A stretch of 64,000 bases of DNA from JAFLTL01 sp964389525 (GTDB lineage: Bacteria > Bacteroidota > Bacteroidia > Bacteroidales > Muribaculaceae), in the NCBI GenBank assembly GCA_964389525.1, contig CAYMEX010000014.1, positions 1 to 64,000 of the forward strand, read 5' to 3'. How positions within the stretch are numbered: the stretch's first letter is position 1; the number at the start of each line of letters is the position of its first letter. Below, in pieces: positions 14,448 to 23,173 of the stretch. A model generated the notes under the pieces. It saw only the letters and a list, made by a program, of their open reading frames with translations, was not told where the DNA came from and made no database searches. The position numbers and the translations under genes were made by a program.

Positions 14448-16643
14448 TTATTTGCCGAAAGCCTGATTGAAGTGATGTATGAGATTGCTGTAGACAAGTT
14501 CGCGCGAATTGCAGCCGTAGATGCTGTGATCCTTGTTGGGGAAGATCATCAGGTTGCAGAGCTTGCCCGCGCCATGCAGACGCGCCATGTATTCCACCGT
14601 GTTTGAGAAGTGGACGTTGTCGTCGGCGGTTCCGCTCATCACAAGCAACTTGGCGTTCATGTTGGGCGTGAGGTTGACCGGCGACGAGGTCTTGTATCCG
14701 TCGGGGTTCTGCTGGGGAGTGAGCATATAGCGCTCGGTGTAGATCGAGTCGTAGTAGCGCCACGAGGTCACAGGAGCGATAGCCACACCGGCCGCAAACG
14801 GGCTGCCTACTGCCGACACGCTCATAAGCGTCTCATAGCCGCCGTAGCTCCAGCCGGTGATGCCCATGCGGTTGCCGTCGATGTAAGGTAGCGAAGCGAA
14901 GTAACGTGCGGCCGCGCATTGGTCGGCGGTCTCGTTCACACCGAGATGGCAGTAGACCGAAGTCATAAAATCATAGCCACGGCCGTTGGTGCCGCGCGGA
15001 TCGACACATGCCACGATATAGCCCTGCTCCATAACAGCATACATCTGCCAGTCAATACCCCATGAGTCGGTCACCGACGATGAGCCCGGGCCGCTGTACT
15101 GCGTCACGATAAGCGGGTATTTCTTTGACGCGTCGAAGTTGACGGGCTTGATAATGTAGGCATTGAGCTGATCGCCATTGGCACCCGGTACAGTTATAAA
15201 CTCTTTCTTGGCCATGCCGGCGTAGTAGTTGGTCACATCGCTGTTGTCGACGAGCACGCGCAGCTGTTTGAGCTTGTTGTTGTAGAGTGTGTACACAGGA
15301 GCTTTTGACGCCGAGCTCTGGCTGAGCACGAAGTAGTTGCACGAGGGCGAGAACGTGGCTGAGGCACTTCCCTTCTCCTCGGAGAGCATCGTCACCTTGT
15401 TCTTTTTGTCGATACGCGAGATGACGCGGTTGATAGCGCCGCACTCTGTCGACTGATAGTAGTGGTTGCCGAGTGCGTCACTGCCGTAGTAGGCGGTCAC
15501 ATCCCAGTTGCCCGACGTGATCGTGCGTGTCAGCGCGCCCGAGTAGCTGTATTCATAGAGATGAGTGTAGCCCGAGCGTGTCGACCACACCACAAACGAC
15601 TCGTCGTTGAGAGTCAGCTGCTCATAAGTCTCGGGGATAATCCAGGCCTTGCTTTTCTCAACAAGTATCGACTTCACGACAGTCGATTTCGGATTTACGG
15701 AATAAAGCTCCATGCGTGTCTGGTCGCGGTTGAGCGTAGCCACGATAAGACGCCCCGAATCCTTGCCGCCGAACCTGATGCGCGGGATATACTCGATTGT
15801 CTTGTCCTCAAAAACAATATCTTTGGTCTTGCGGGTATCGACATCAAAGGCATGCAGCGTCACAACCGAGTTCTGCACACCGGGGAGAGGATATTTGTAG
15901 GTGAACATGCCCGGGTAAAGCGAGTACTGCTCTTTCGACGGACACACTCCCTCATAAAGCGAGAAAGTGAACATGGGCACATGGCTCTCGTTGTATTTCA
16001 GATAGGCAAGAGTGGTGTTGTCGGGCGACCATGCCATCGACACGGCGGTGCTGAACTCCTCCTGATAAACCCAGTCGGGCACACCGTTGATGACCTCATT
16101 GATCTTACCGTCGGTCGTGACTGCCGTAATAGTATTGAAATCAAGTTTCTTCAGATAGATGTTGTTGTCGGAGACAAAAGCGACCATACGGCCGTCGGGA
16201 GAGAACATCGGAGCCTCCTGAAGGGCATGCTCGGTCGAAAGCGGCTTAAGTATATTGCGGCCGATCTCAAACACATAATACTGTGCCCTGATCGAATAAC
16301 GCCACACCGGATCAGCCTTTTCATAGACCAGCATCTTCTTTCCGTCGGGACTGAGCGAGAAGCCTCTGACCGCACTGATTGACGCCTCGCGGGTGTGCGA
16401 CGCGTCAAAGACTGTCTCAAGCTCCTTGCCGGTGGCCGTCTCATATCTCACGATCTTGGTGCCACGATCGGTAAGAAGCAGATAGCTTTCGCCGTCAGGC
16501 ATATAAGTAAAATGAGCCGGAGCCTTTGGACGCTGTACATTAGTCGTATAATCGGCGATGCCGGGGAGTATGCCCGGCGCGTCGGCAAGCAGACACGGAG
16601 CCGTGAACAACGCGGCTGCAACTGCAAGATATTTGAGTTTCAT
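14448..16643 (-). CDS. Dipeptidyl peptidase IV (family S9B)
   Basis: The 731-residue secreted serine peptidase releases X-Pro/X-Ala dipeptides from peptide N-termini. A signal peptide (about residues 1-20, ending LLADA) precedes a beta-propeller region (to about 480) and an alpha/beta-hydrolase domain. The catalytic triad is visible: Ser599 in GWSYGG, Asp in SGTADDNVHF (674/675) and His706 in NKDHSIYG. The double-Glu motif that anchors the substrate amino terminus is present as YQEEF (Glu195-Glu196), which supports true DPP IV specificity. The length is typical. It is a single gene with short gaps to both neighbours. Expected location is periplasm or outer surface. Confidence 0.95.
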   Translation of the reverse strand: MKLKYLAVAAALFTAPCLLADAPGILPGIADYTTNVQRPKAPAHFTYMPDGESYLLLTDRGTKIVRYETATGKELETVFDASHTREASISAVRGFSLSPDGKKMLVYEKADPVWRYSIRAQYYVFEIGRNILKPLSTEHALQEAPMFSPDGRMVAFVSDNNIYLKKLDFNTITAVTTDGKINEVINGVPDWVYQEEFSTAVSMAWSPDNTTLAYLKYNESHVPMFTFSLYEGVCPSKEQYSLYPGMFTYKYPLPGVQNSVVTLHAFDVDTRKTKDIVFEDKTIEYIPRIRFGGKDSGRLIVATLNRDQTRMELYSVNPKSTVVKSILVEKSKAWIIPETYEQLTLNDESFVVWSTRSGYTHLYEYSYSGALTRTITSGNWDVTAYYGSDALGNHYYQSTECGAINRVISRIDKKNKVTMLSEEKGSASATFSPSCNYFVLSQSSASKAPVYTLYNNKLKQLRVLVDNSDVTNYYAGMAKKEFITVPGANGDQLNAYIIKPVNFDASKKYPLIVTQYSGPGSSSVTDSWGIDWQMYAVMEQGYIVACVDPRGTNGRGYDFMTSVYCHLGVNETADQCAAARYFASLPYIDGNRMGITGWSYGGYETLMSVSAVGSPFAAGVAIAPVTSWRYYDSIYTERYMLTPQQNPDGYKTSSPVNLTPNMNAKLLVMSGTADDNVHFSNTVEYMARLHGAGKLCNLMIFPNKDHSIYGCNSRELVYSNLIHHFNQAFGK

Positions 16644-16674
16644 AGCGCTTATATTATTTGTTTTGTATTCTGAA

Positions 16675-18081
16675 TCACCATAACGACATCTGAGCCGGAT
16701 TATCGGGCGGAGTGCTGCGACGAGGAGGTTCCTGATACCCGAACCCCGTTGGGACGTTTACATCAGACGGCATGGGCGACGACGACAGGAGCCACTCGCT
16801 CTCCGATATAGACTCGTCAATAGCCACGAGTTTGGGCTTGCGGGCACGTGGCTTTCTTTTCTTCTTTGCCGGCAGAGGCTCTGCCGGAGACGCCATCGCG
16901 TCGTTTTCAGATATCGCGGCAAGCATGTCGAGATCGTCGGCAATAACGGCAGAAACGCCCGTCGAATCAGGTTCATGCCTCTCTACACTGTCAACTGTCA
17001 TATCGATCAGTTCGCCCCCCTCGTCGGGCGCGGACTGCGATGAAGTGTCGTCATCGGCCGCCGGCACCGGCTCAGCGACAGGAGCCCCGCTTTCAGGCGT
17101 CACAGGCGCAGCGGTCTCCACCACGACCTGCGCTGCCTGCGCCGAGTCAAGATCGGCACGCAGCTGCGCGTTTTCCTCCTTCAGCTCCTTGATACGTGCG
17201 TCCTTACGCTTCTTCATATTCTCGATATTCTTGAGCTGACTCTGAATCTCACCCACAACTTCAAGCGACTTGTTGGCCTCCTCGAGGCTTGATTTCAGCT
17301 GCGCGATCTCGGCTCTTGCCTCATCAAGCTCTTTTGCAAGCTCCCCGTTGGCCGCAGAGACCGGCTCGACATCTGCCGGCGCTGCTGTATCGTCAGTGGC
17401 TTTACCCGCCTTCACCTCCAGCACCCTCAGTTTGTTGAGGAGACTGTTTTTTTCAAGATCATACTGCTCGATATCGGCCTGCAGACGGGCCACACGACGC
17501 TCAAGGTCGGCATTGCGCTGTGTCATCGTCCGTTTCTGGCGGTCGGCGCTCAACGCCTTTTCCTCAGCCTTTGCGACGCGCTCAGTAGCCTGTGCTATCT
17601 GTTCGGTAGCTTCGTTCACCTGCTTGTAGAGCTTTTTCTTTTCCGAGGCCCACCGGCGGTTTGCTTTATCCGCCTCCCTCCGGGCCACTGTAGAGATATA
17701 CTCTTTCAGATCCTTGTCGAGATTGTCATAAATAAACCGGCACTGCTCCTCACTGTCAAGACATTCCTTCAGATATGGAGGCAGATTGCTGTTAAGCACG
17801 GCTACAACCCCCTCAAAAATAGCCTTGGCGCCATGATCATCCACGCGGCCCTCACGCCCCTTGTCTGATCCTGTCTCATTTTCCATGCCGCTTTCTGTCG
17901 CGGCATAGGCATTGACATTATTTTCCACAGAGGCACTGTCCGACGGCTGGGCAGACGTTTGCGACTCGCCGCTTTCAGCTGCCGACGGTCGCTCATCGCC
18001 GTCATAATGCAAGTCCATATCATCGTCATCATTGCCGCCGCCAAATCCAAAGGCTCGAAGCATGCTGTAGAAAATGCTCAT
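16675..18081 (-). CDS. Coiled-coil protein coupled to the receiver/PEP-binding gene
   Basis: The 468-residue protein has a short N-terminus with a Gly/Asp cluster (FGFGGGNDDDDMDLHYDGDE) and a conserved-looking helical block (EGVVAVLNSNLPPYLKECL, about 90-150). A long coiled coil follows (about 150-320; heptads rich in Ala, Glu, Lys, Arg), then an Ala/Pro/Glu-rich disordered region and a basic patch (KKKRKPRARKPK). The C-terminus is Pro-rich. No enzymatic motif is seen. Its ATG overlaps the stop of the upstream 996-residue gene by 4 bases (ATGA), strongly suggesting a stoichiometric partner or adaptor. The basic patch may bind nucleic acid, but that is a guess. Confidence 0.75.
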   Translation of the reverse strand: MSIFYSMLRAFGFGGGNDDDDMDLHYDGDERPSAAESGESQTSAQPSDSASVENNVNAYAATESGMENETGSDKGREGRVDDHGAKAIFEGVVAVLNSNLPPYLKECLDSEEQCRFIYDNLDKDLKEYISTVARREADKANRRWASEKKKLYKQVNEATEQIAQATERVAKAEEKALSADRQKRTMTQRNADLERRVARLQADIEQYDLEKNSLLNKLRVLEVKAGKATDDTAAPADVEPVSAANGELAKELDEARAEIAQLKSSLEEANKSLEVVGEIQSQLKNIENMKKRKDARIKELKEENAQLRADLDSAQAAQVVVETAAPVTPESGAPVAEPVPAADDDTSSQSAPDEGGELIDMTVDSVERHEPDSTGVSAVIADDLDMLAAISENDAMASPAEPLPAKKKRKPRARKPKLVAIDESISESEWLLSSSPMPSDVNVPTGFGYQEPPRRSTPPDNPAQMSLW

Positions 18082-21068
18082 ATCGAAGAGGGGGTAATAG
18101 GTTCTTCAGGTTTCATCACAATGCCGGTGCCCTTGCGGCCATTGATGCCGATGACAAGTGGCCTGGCAAACTTGACAACGCGCAGACGCTCCGACTCATA
18201 TACCGCGGGACACGCGTCAAGATATCCGCAGTCAAATATTCCTCCGCCTTTCTCCGACGGATCCACGGTGAAATAGCCCACACCGAAAGAGGTCAGATTC
18301 TGGAAGAAATGCGTTCCCTGGCTGGGCTCGATACGATAGTTGCTGAGCGAAGACTCGACAATGAGGCGTGCAGCCGATATGTCGGGCCACTTCACAGGTA
18401 TGCCGAGAGCCGAGTCACTTGAGCCCCAGCGTCCCGGGCCTATCAGCACATAGCCCTCACCCTTTTCGAGGAACTGCATGTTGATCTTCTCGATCTCAAT
18501 GGCAAGATCGGGATTATGCAACGAGTCGAACTTCTCGGGCCTTACATAGACAATCGTATTGACATTCTCTATATTGCCGTGGCCGAGAGCCAGCGTACTC
18601 TTAAGCAGAAGCTGACTGTCAGGTATGTCGAGTATCGAGTCGTCGACAAGATCCTTACGGTCTATGATCGGACGTATCTGCAGCCAGTAGATATGTCCCT
18701 TGTTCGTGCTGCCCGGAGGCGACACAAGTCCGGCGAACTCTATCTCTACAGGACGCTGCATCGCTTCCTGACCGGTGTGCAGCATCAGATCGAGTGCAGG
18801 AGCGAGCGGAAGCGCACCGTGCGACAGCATGTTGGCGAATGTCACGACACGGCGGCCACGGCCTTCGTCACTGTCGCGCAGCATCTGGTCGCGCGAATCA
18901 TATGTCGACACCACGTATCTCAGCGCACCCGTTCCCGCGAAGTTCTGCACCGGCAGTTTCACGATATTGAATCCGTCGTCGGTCTTGAACTCTCCCGTCG
19001 CTTCCTCATTCATGCTCAGCGCATACAGTTTACGCTGCGTATCGCGAAGCGCAAGATCGAGCGTCGAGGTCTGAAGCACCTTACGCGCATGGCGCGGCGA
19101 GAAGCGCAACGACAGGCCGCCGTCGACGATATATTTTCCGAGACCGGCCGCCACTTCCACGACGCCGTCCTCAGGTTCCTCATTATTAAGCGGATAATAA
19201 TTCAGCGAGCGACCCACGCCCGAGAATGACGGGAAATAGTAGCCCTGCCACTCGCGGCCGACAACCTCCTGAATGATCACGGCCATCTTTTCCTGGTCGA
19301 TAACATTGGACGTAGCAGTCATATAGGCCTTGCTGTCGGCAAAGAAAACCGACGCATACACGCCTTTTATCGCGTCGGTGAGCAGACGCAGCATCACATT
19401 GCGGTCCTGCACACGCGGTATCATATAAGTCGAGTAGATGCCCGCAAACGGCTGGTAATGCGAGTCTTCAAGCAGACTCGAGCTTCTTACTGCCAACGGA
19501 CGGTCGACCACATCAAAGAGCGCCATGAGATCTTCACGAAGACTCTCCGGCAACCGTGCCTTCAGGAAGCGGGCAAGTATCTCTGCATCGGGAGCATCAC
19601 TCAATGCCAGCGGATATAGATCGTTGGCCGTCATGAACTCGTCGAATATGTCGGTGCATATCACCACCGTGCGCGGTATCGAGATCGTGACTCCGTCGAA
19701 ATTGTCGAATACCGGATGCTTCTTGATGATCGAGTCGACAAATGCGAGGCCGCGTCCCTTGCCTCCAAGCGACCCCTGACCTATGCGGGCAAAGTTGGAG
19801 TAATGGTCGAAACGGTCCTTGCGGAACACGGCTACGACTCCGCGGTTTTTCATCTTGCGGTACTTCACCACAAGGTCAAAAATGAGCTGCTTGACGGCCG
19901 TAGCCTCCTGTATGGTAGTGAATTTGTGTATCTTGAGCACATCGGCGATGGGGAACATCGCACGCGAGTAGAGCCAACGCGAGAGCTCGTTGCGCTGACA
20001 GTGATAGAACAGCACATCGTCGGGAATCGAGAAAATGCGTTTCTGCAACTCATTGACCGAGCGTATCGTACCGACAGGATCACCTGTCGCGGGATCGCGC
20101 AGCACAAATTCGCCGAATCCGAAATTATCTTTTATCTCCTTTTCAAGATCGACCGAAAGCTTCTTGCTGTTCTTGTCGATAAAGACACCTCCGAAATCCT
20201 TTACATGCACGCGGTTATCTGACTCCGTCGACTCGACTATTATCGGCAGGGTCGGGTCTTTGGCGCGCAGATACGCGGCAAGCGACAGACCGGCCTTGCG
20301 GTCTTTGGCTCCCTCGTGCTTGAAACTCACATCGGTAATGACGCCGAGCATATTCCGGCCATACCGGCCATAAAGCTCAAGAGCCTCCTCATAGTCACGC
20401 GCAAGTATGACCTTCGGACGGCCACGCATGCGCAGCATCTGTTCATGCACGTTAAGAGCCTCGGTCGAGAACTCACGCGACTGCTTGAGCAGGAATTTGT
20501 AGATATGCGGCAACACCGACGAGTAGAACCTCACGGAGTCTTCCACAAGCATTATCGCCTGGACACCGACCTCGAGCACGTCGTTGTCGGCATTCATCTT
20601 ATCCTCGAGGAGCTTTATTATGGCAAGGAGAAGATCGACATTGCCAAGCCAGCTGAACACGTAGTCGACACCGCTGTGATCTTCCTGCGAGATACGCCGC
20701 GTCACCTCCCGGCTGAACGGCGTGAGCACAACAATAGGAGTGTCATGGCTCATCCCTTTCAGCTCCTTTGCGCCCTCGAATGTCTCGGTGAGATCACCTC
20801 CCGGCATCGCTATGACCAGATCAAAATGCTTCTGAGCCATAGCCTCTACGGCATCCGATATGTGCGACACGCGCGTCACACGCGGCGGCGAGCTCAGGTT
20901 TAGCGACACATACTCGAAATACAATTGTTCCTCCACACGACCGTCTTCCTCCATCATAAATGCGTCGTATGGCGAAGCGATAAGCAGCACATTGATAATG
21001 CGCCGCTGCATCAAAGCCTGAAAGGCCGTGTCTTTAAGATACAATTGGCTTAATGACTCCTCGTTCAT
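18078..21068 (-). CDS. Receiver-domain/PEP-synthase-like (PPDK N-terminal) fusion protein
   Basis: I chose the ATG at 21068 (MNEESLSQLY, 996 residues), since the 24 residues from an alternative start at 21140 resemble no domain. Residues about 26-155 look like a degenerate receiver domain (acceptor position is Ala in DLVIAMPGG). Residues about 170-300 look like an intact receiver domain (Glu176-Asp177, acceptor Asp246 in GVITDVS, Lys299). From about 425 to 800 lies a PEP/pyruvate-binding ATP-grasp module: GSLGGKGRGLAF, AVRSSSLLEDS, FAGIYSTY, YWLQIRPI. There is no phosphohistidine swivel domain and no PEP-binding barrel, so it cannot be an ordinary PEP synthase. A unique C-terminal region carries GPGRWGSSDSALGIPV. 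The substrate is unknown. Confidence 0.85.
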   Translation of the reverse strand: MNEESLSQLYLKDTAFQALMQRRIINVLLIASPYDAFMMEEDGRVEEQLYFEYVSLNLSSPPRVTRVSHISDAVEAMAQKHFDLVIAMPGGDLTETFEGAKELKGMSHDTPIVVLTPFSREVTRRISQEDHSGVDYVFSWLGNVDLLLAIIKLLEDKMNADNDVLEVGVQAIMLVEDSVRFYSSVLPHIYKFLLKQSREFSTEALNVHEQMLRMRGRPKVILARDYEEALELYGRYGRNMLGVITDVSFKHEGAKDRKAGLSLAAYLRAKDPTLPIIVESTESDNRVHVKDFGGVFIDKNSKKLSVDLEKEIKDNFGFGEFVLRDPATGDPVGTIRSVNELQKRIFSIPDDVLFYHCQRNELSRWLYSRAMFPIADVLKIHKFTTIQEATAVKQLIFDLVVKYRKMKNRGVVAVFRKDRFDHYSNFARIGQGSLGGKGRGLAFVDSIIKKHPVFDNFDGVTISIPRTVVICTDIFDEFMTANDLYPLALSDAPDAEILARFLKARLPESLREDLMALFDVVDRPLAVRSSSLLEDSHYQPFAGIYSTYMIPRVQDRNVMLRLLTDAIKGVYASVFFADSKAYMTATSNVIDQEKMAVIIQEVVGREWQGYYFPSFSGVGRSLNYYPLNNEEPEDGVVEVAAGLGKYIVDGGLSLRFSPRHARKVLQTSTLDLALRDTQRKLYALSMNEEATGEFKTDDGFNIVKLPVQNFAGTGALRYVVSTYDSRDQMLRDSDEGRGRRVVTFANMLSHGALPLAPALDLMLHTGQEAMQRPVEIEFAGLVSPPGSTNKGHIYWLQIRPIIDRKDLVDDSILDIPDSQLLLKSTLALGHGNIENVNTIVYVRPEKFDSLHNPDLAIEIEKINMQFLEKGEGYVLIGPGRWGSSDSALGIPVKWPDISAARLIVESSLSNYRIEPSQGTHFFQNLTSFGVGYFTVDPSEKGGGIFDCGYLDACPAVYESERLRVVKFARPLVIGINGRKGTGIVMKPEEPITPSSI

Positions 21069-21284
21069 TGCTGTGATATTGCCGACATTGGCAAAGATTT
21101 CCCCAAAGATAACTAAAATAGCACACACTCCCCTGCCCATGCCCCATTTTTATTTCTCATGCGACCGCAACGATCGTTTTTTTTCAGAGCTTTCGGCGCA
21201 TAGTTGTTGAGAGTTAGAGATTTTTTACTACTTTTGTGGCCGAAATATCTAAAATACGGGAATTACAAAATCATCTCATCCAAT

Positions 21285-21851
21285 ATGATTAACGCTCAAG
21301 ACATTAAGAACGGCACCTGCATCCGCATGGATGGCCGTCTGTACTTCTGCGTGGAGTTTCTCCACGTGAAGCCGGGAAAGGGTAACACATTCATGCGTAC
21401 CAAGCTGAAAGACGTTGTAGACGGCCGTGTGCTCGAGCGCCGTTTCAACATTGGTGAAAAGCTCGAGGACGTGCGTGTAGAGCGTCGTCCCTACCAGTTC
21501 CTCTACAGCGAGGGCGGCGACGACATCTTCATGAACAACGAGACTTTCGAGCAGATTCCTATCAACAAGGAGCTCGTCACAGGCGCGCCCTTTATGAAGG
21601 AAGGCGACACCGTCGAGGTTGTGACCGACGCCACCACCGAGACAGTGCTCTATGCCGAGATGCCTATCAAGACCGTGCTCCGCATCACCTACACCGAGCC
21701 CGGCATCAAGGGTGACACCGCAACAAACACTCTCAAGCCCGCTACTGTCGAGACCGGCGCTACAGTGCGCGTGCCTCTGTTCATCAACCAGGATGAGCTC
21801 ATCGAGGTCGACACCCGCGACGGAAGCTACATCGCCCGCGTAAAAGGCTAA
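21285..21851 (+). CDS. efp: Translation elongation factor P
   Basis: EF-P binds ribosomes stalled at polyproline stretches and promotes peptide bond formation. The ATG at 21285 (MINAQDIKNG) gives 188 residues, the exact usual EF-P length; an upstream in-frame start at 21204 adds 27 unlike residues. Three beta-barrel domains are recognisable. The tip loop reads KPGKGNTF with Lys32 at the modification position, so it is a lysine-type EF-P, not the arginine (rhamnosylated) type. The C-terminal signature region VPLFINQDELIEVDTRDGSYIARVKG is complete. No modification enzyme gene is adjacent. It is divergent from the receiver/PEP-binding gene and monocistronic. Confidence 0.97.
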   Translation: MINAQDIKNGTCIRMDGRLYFCVEFLHVKPGKGNTFMRTKLKDVVDGRVLERRFNIGEKLEDVRVERRPYQFLYSEGGDDIFMNNETFEQIPINKELVTGAPFMKEGDTVEVVTDATTETVLYAEMPIKTVLRITYTEPGIKGDTATNTLKPATVETGATVRVPLFINQDELIEVDTRDGSYIARVKG

Positions 21852-21884
21852 ACAGCACTCACAGCCTCAACAGGCTGCCTGAAA

Positions 21885-21933
21885 ACGACAGAGGATGCCT
21901 CATGGATCAATCCAAGGCATCCTCTGTTGTTTT
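21885..21933. terminator. Bidirectional terminator between efp and sufS
   Basis: A perfect 13-bp stem (21888-21900 with 21915-21927) is followed on the plus strand by TGTTTTA. Further T-rich sequence follows. It lies between two convergent genes (efp plus, sufS minus) and probably serves both. Confidence 0.8.
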
Positions 21934-21952
21934 ACTTTATATTTTACGATAC

Positions 21953-23173
21953 TCAGGCAAGCATCGGGGCTATACGTTTAATAGCCGCTATAAACCGGTC
22001 GATCTCCTCGCGGGTGTTGTATATAGCCAGCGACGCCCTCACAGTACCCTCGATGCCGAGCACGTGCATAAGCGGCTCGGCACAGTGATGGCCGGTGCGC
22101 ACCTCGATGCCGAGTTTGTCGAGCAGCATGCCGGTGTCGTAGTGATGGGCGTTAGCGATGAGAAACGATATGACCGCACTCTTATGCTCCGCATTGCCGA
22201 ATATGCGCATACCCTCGATCTTCTTCATCTCGGCCGTCGCATACTCCAGCAGCTCGTTTTCATGGCGTCCTATAGCCTCGTAACCTATGCTGTCGATATA
22301 GTCAATCGCCTTTTTCAGCGCCGAGATTCCCACAAAATCGGGTGTGCCGGCCTCAAACTTAAACGGCAGATCGGCCCACGTCGTGCCCTCGAACGACACC
22401 TTGCCGATCATCTCGCCGCCACCCTGATAGGGAGGCATGGACTCGAGAAGCGCGCGTTTGCCGTAGAGCACGCCCACGCCGGTGGGGCCATACATCTTAT
22501 GAGCCGAGAACACGTAGAAATCGGCGTCAAGCGCAGCCACATCGATCTTCATGTGAGGCACAGCCTGCGCGCCGTCGACAAGCACGGGCACACCGTGGCT
22601 GTGGGCTATAGCTATCATCTCTTCGACAGGGTTGACCGTGCCGAGGACATTTGAGACATGGCAGAATGATGCCATGACCGTGCGCTCATTGAAAAGCGAG
22701 CGATATACGTCGAGATCGAGCGTCGACATGTCGGACCGAAGAGGCACGACACGTATCTTTATGCCTGTACGCATCGCCAGCAGCTGCCAGGGCACTATAT
22801 TGGAGTGATGCTCCATGACGGTGAGGATCACCTCGTCGCCCGCGCGGAAACGCTGGCCGAAAGAAGCCGCCACGAGGTTGATGCCCTCGGTCGTCCCGCG
22901 GGTAAATATCACCTCCTCGACACCGGCGGCTCCGATCCACTCCGCCACACGACGGCGCGTAGCCTCCTGGCAGTCGGTCGACTCCTGCGAGATCGACGAA
23001 ACGCCGCGGTGCACATTGGCCTTGCGGTTGTAGTACATCCCCTCGATCTCGTCCACGACCTGACGCGGCGTCTGCGACGTCGCCGTATTGTCGAGATACA
23101 CCATCCGATGACCGTAGAACGTACGGTCAAGTCCGGGGAAATCGGCACGTATTTTCTCTACGTTATATTCCAT
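21953..23173 (-). CDS. sufS: Cysteine desulfurase SufS
   Basis: SufS is the PLP-dependent enzyme that takes sulfur from cysteine for Fe-S cluster assembly. Motifs: MVYLDNTATSQ near the N-terminus, FTRGTTEGINLVA, HHSNIVPWQ, VDGAQAVPH, the PLP lysine in FSAHKMYGPTG and the catalytic Cys in RTGHHCAEPLM. The ATG at 23173 (MEYNVEKIRADFPGL, 406 residues) matches family starts; ATGs at 23182 and 23194 would lengthen the overlap with sufD. The chosen start overlaps the sufD stop by 11 bases. Last gene of the lptD-cvpA-sufBCDS run. Confidence 0.95.
   Translation of the reverse strand: MEYNVEKIRADFPGLDRTFYGHRMVYLDNTATSQTPRQVVDEIEGMYYNRKANVHRGVSSISQESTDCQEATRRRVAEWIGAAGVEEVIFTRGTTEGINLVAASFGQRFRAGDEVILTVMEHHSNIVPWQLLAMRTGIKIRVVPLRSDMSTLDLDVYRSLFNERTVMASFCHVSNVLGTVNPVEEMIAIAHSHGVPVLVDGAQAVPHMKIDVAALDADFYVFSAHKMYGPTGVGVLYGKRALLESMPPYQGGGEMIGKVSFEGTTWADLPFKFEAGTPDFVGISALKKAIDYIDSIGYEAIGRHENELLEYATAEMKKIEGMRIFGNAEHKSAVISFLIANAHHYDTGMLLDKLGIEVRTGHHCAEPLMHVLGIEGTVRASLAIYNTREEIDRFIAAIKRIAPMLA

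Noticed and set aside
18078..21068. Annotation as phosphoenolpyruvate synthase (ppsA)
   Set aside because: Only the ATP-grasp module is shared; the phosphohistidine and PEP-binding domains are missing.
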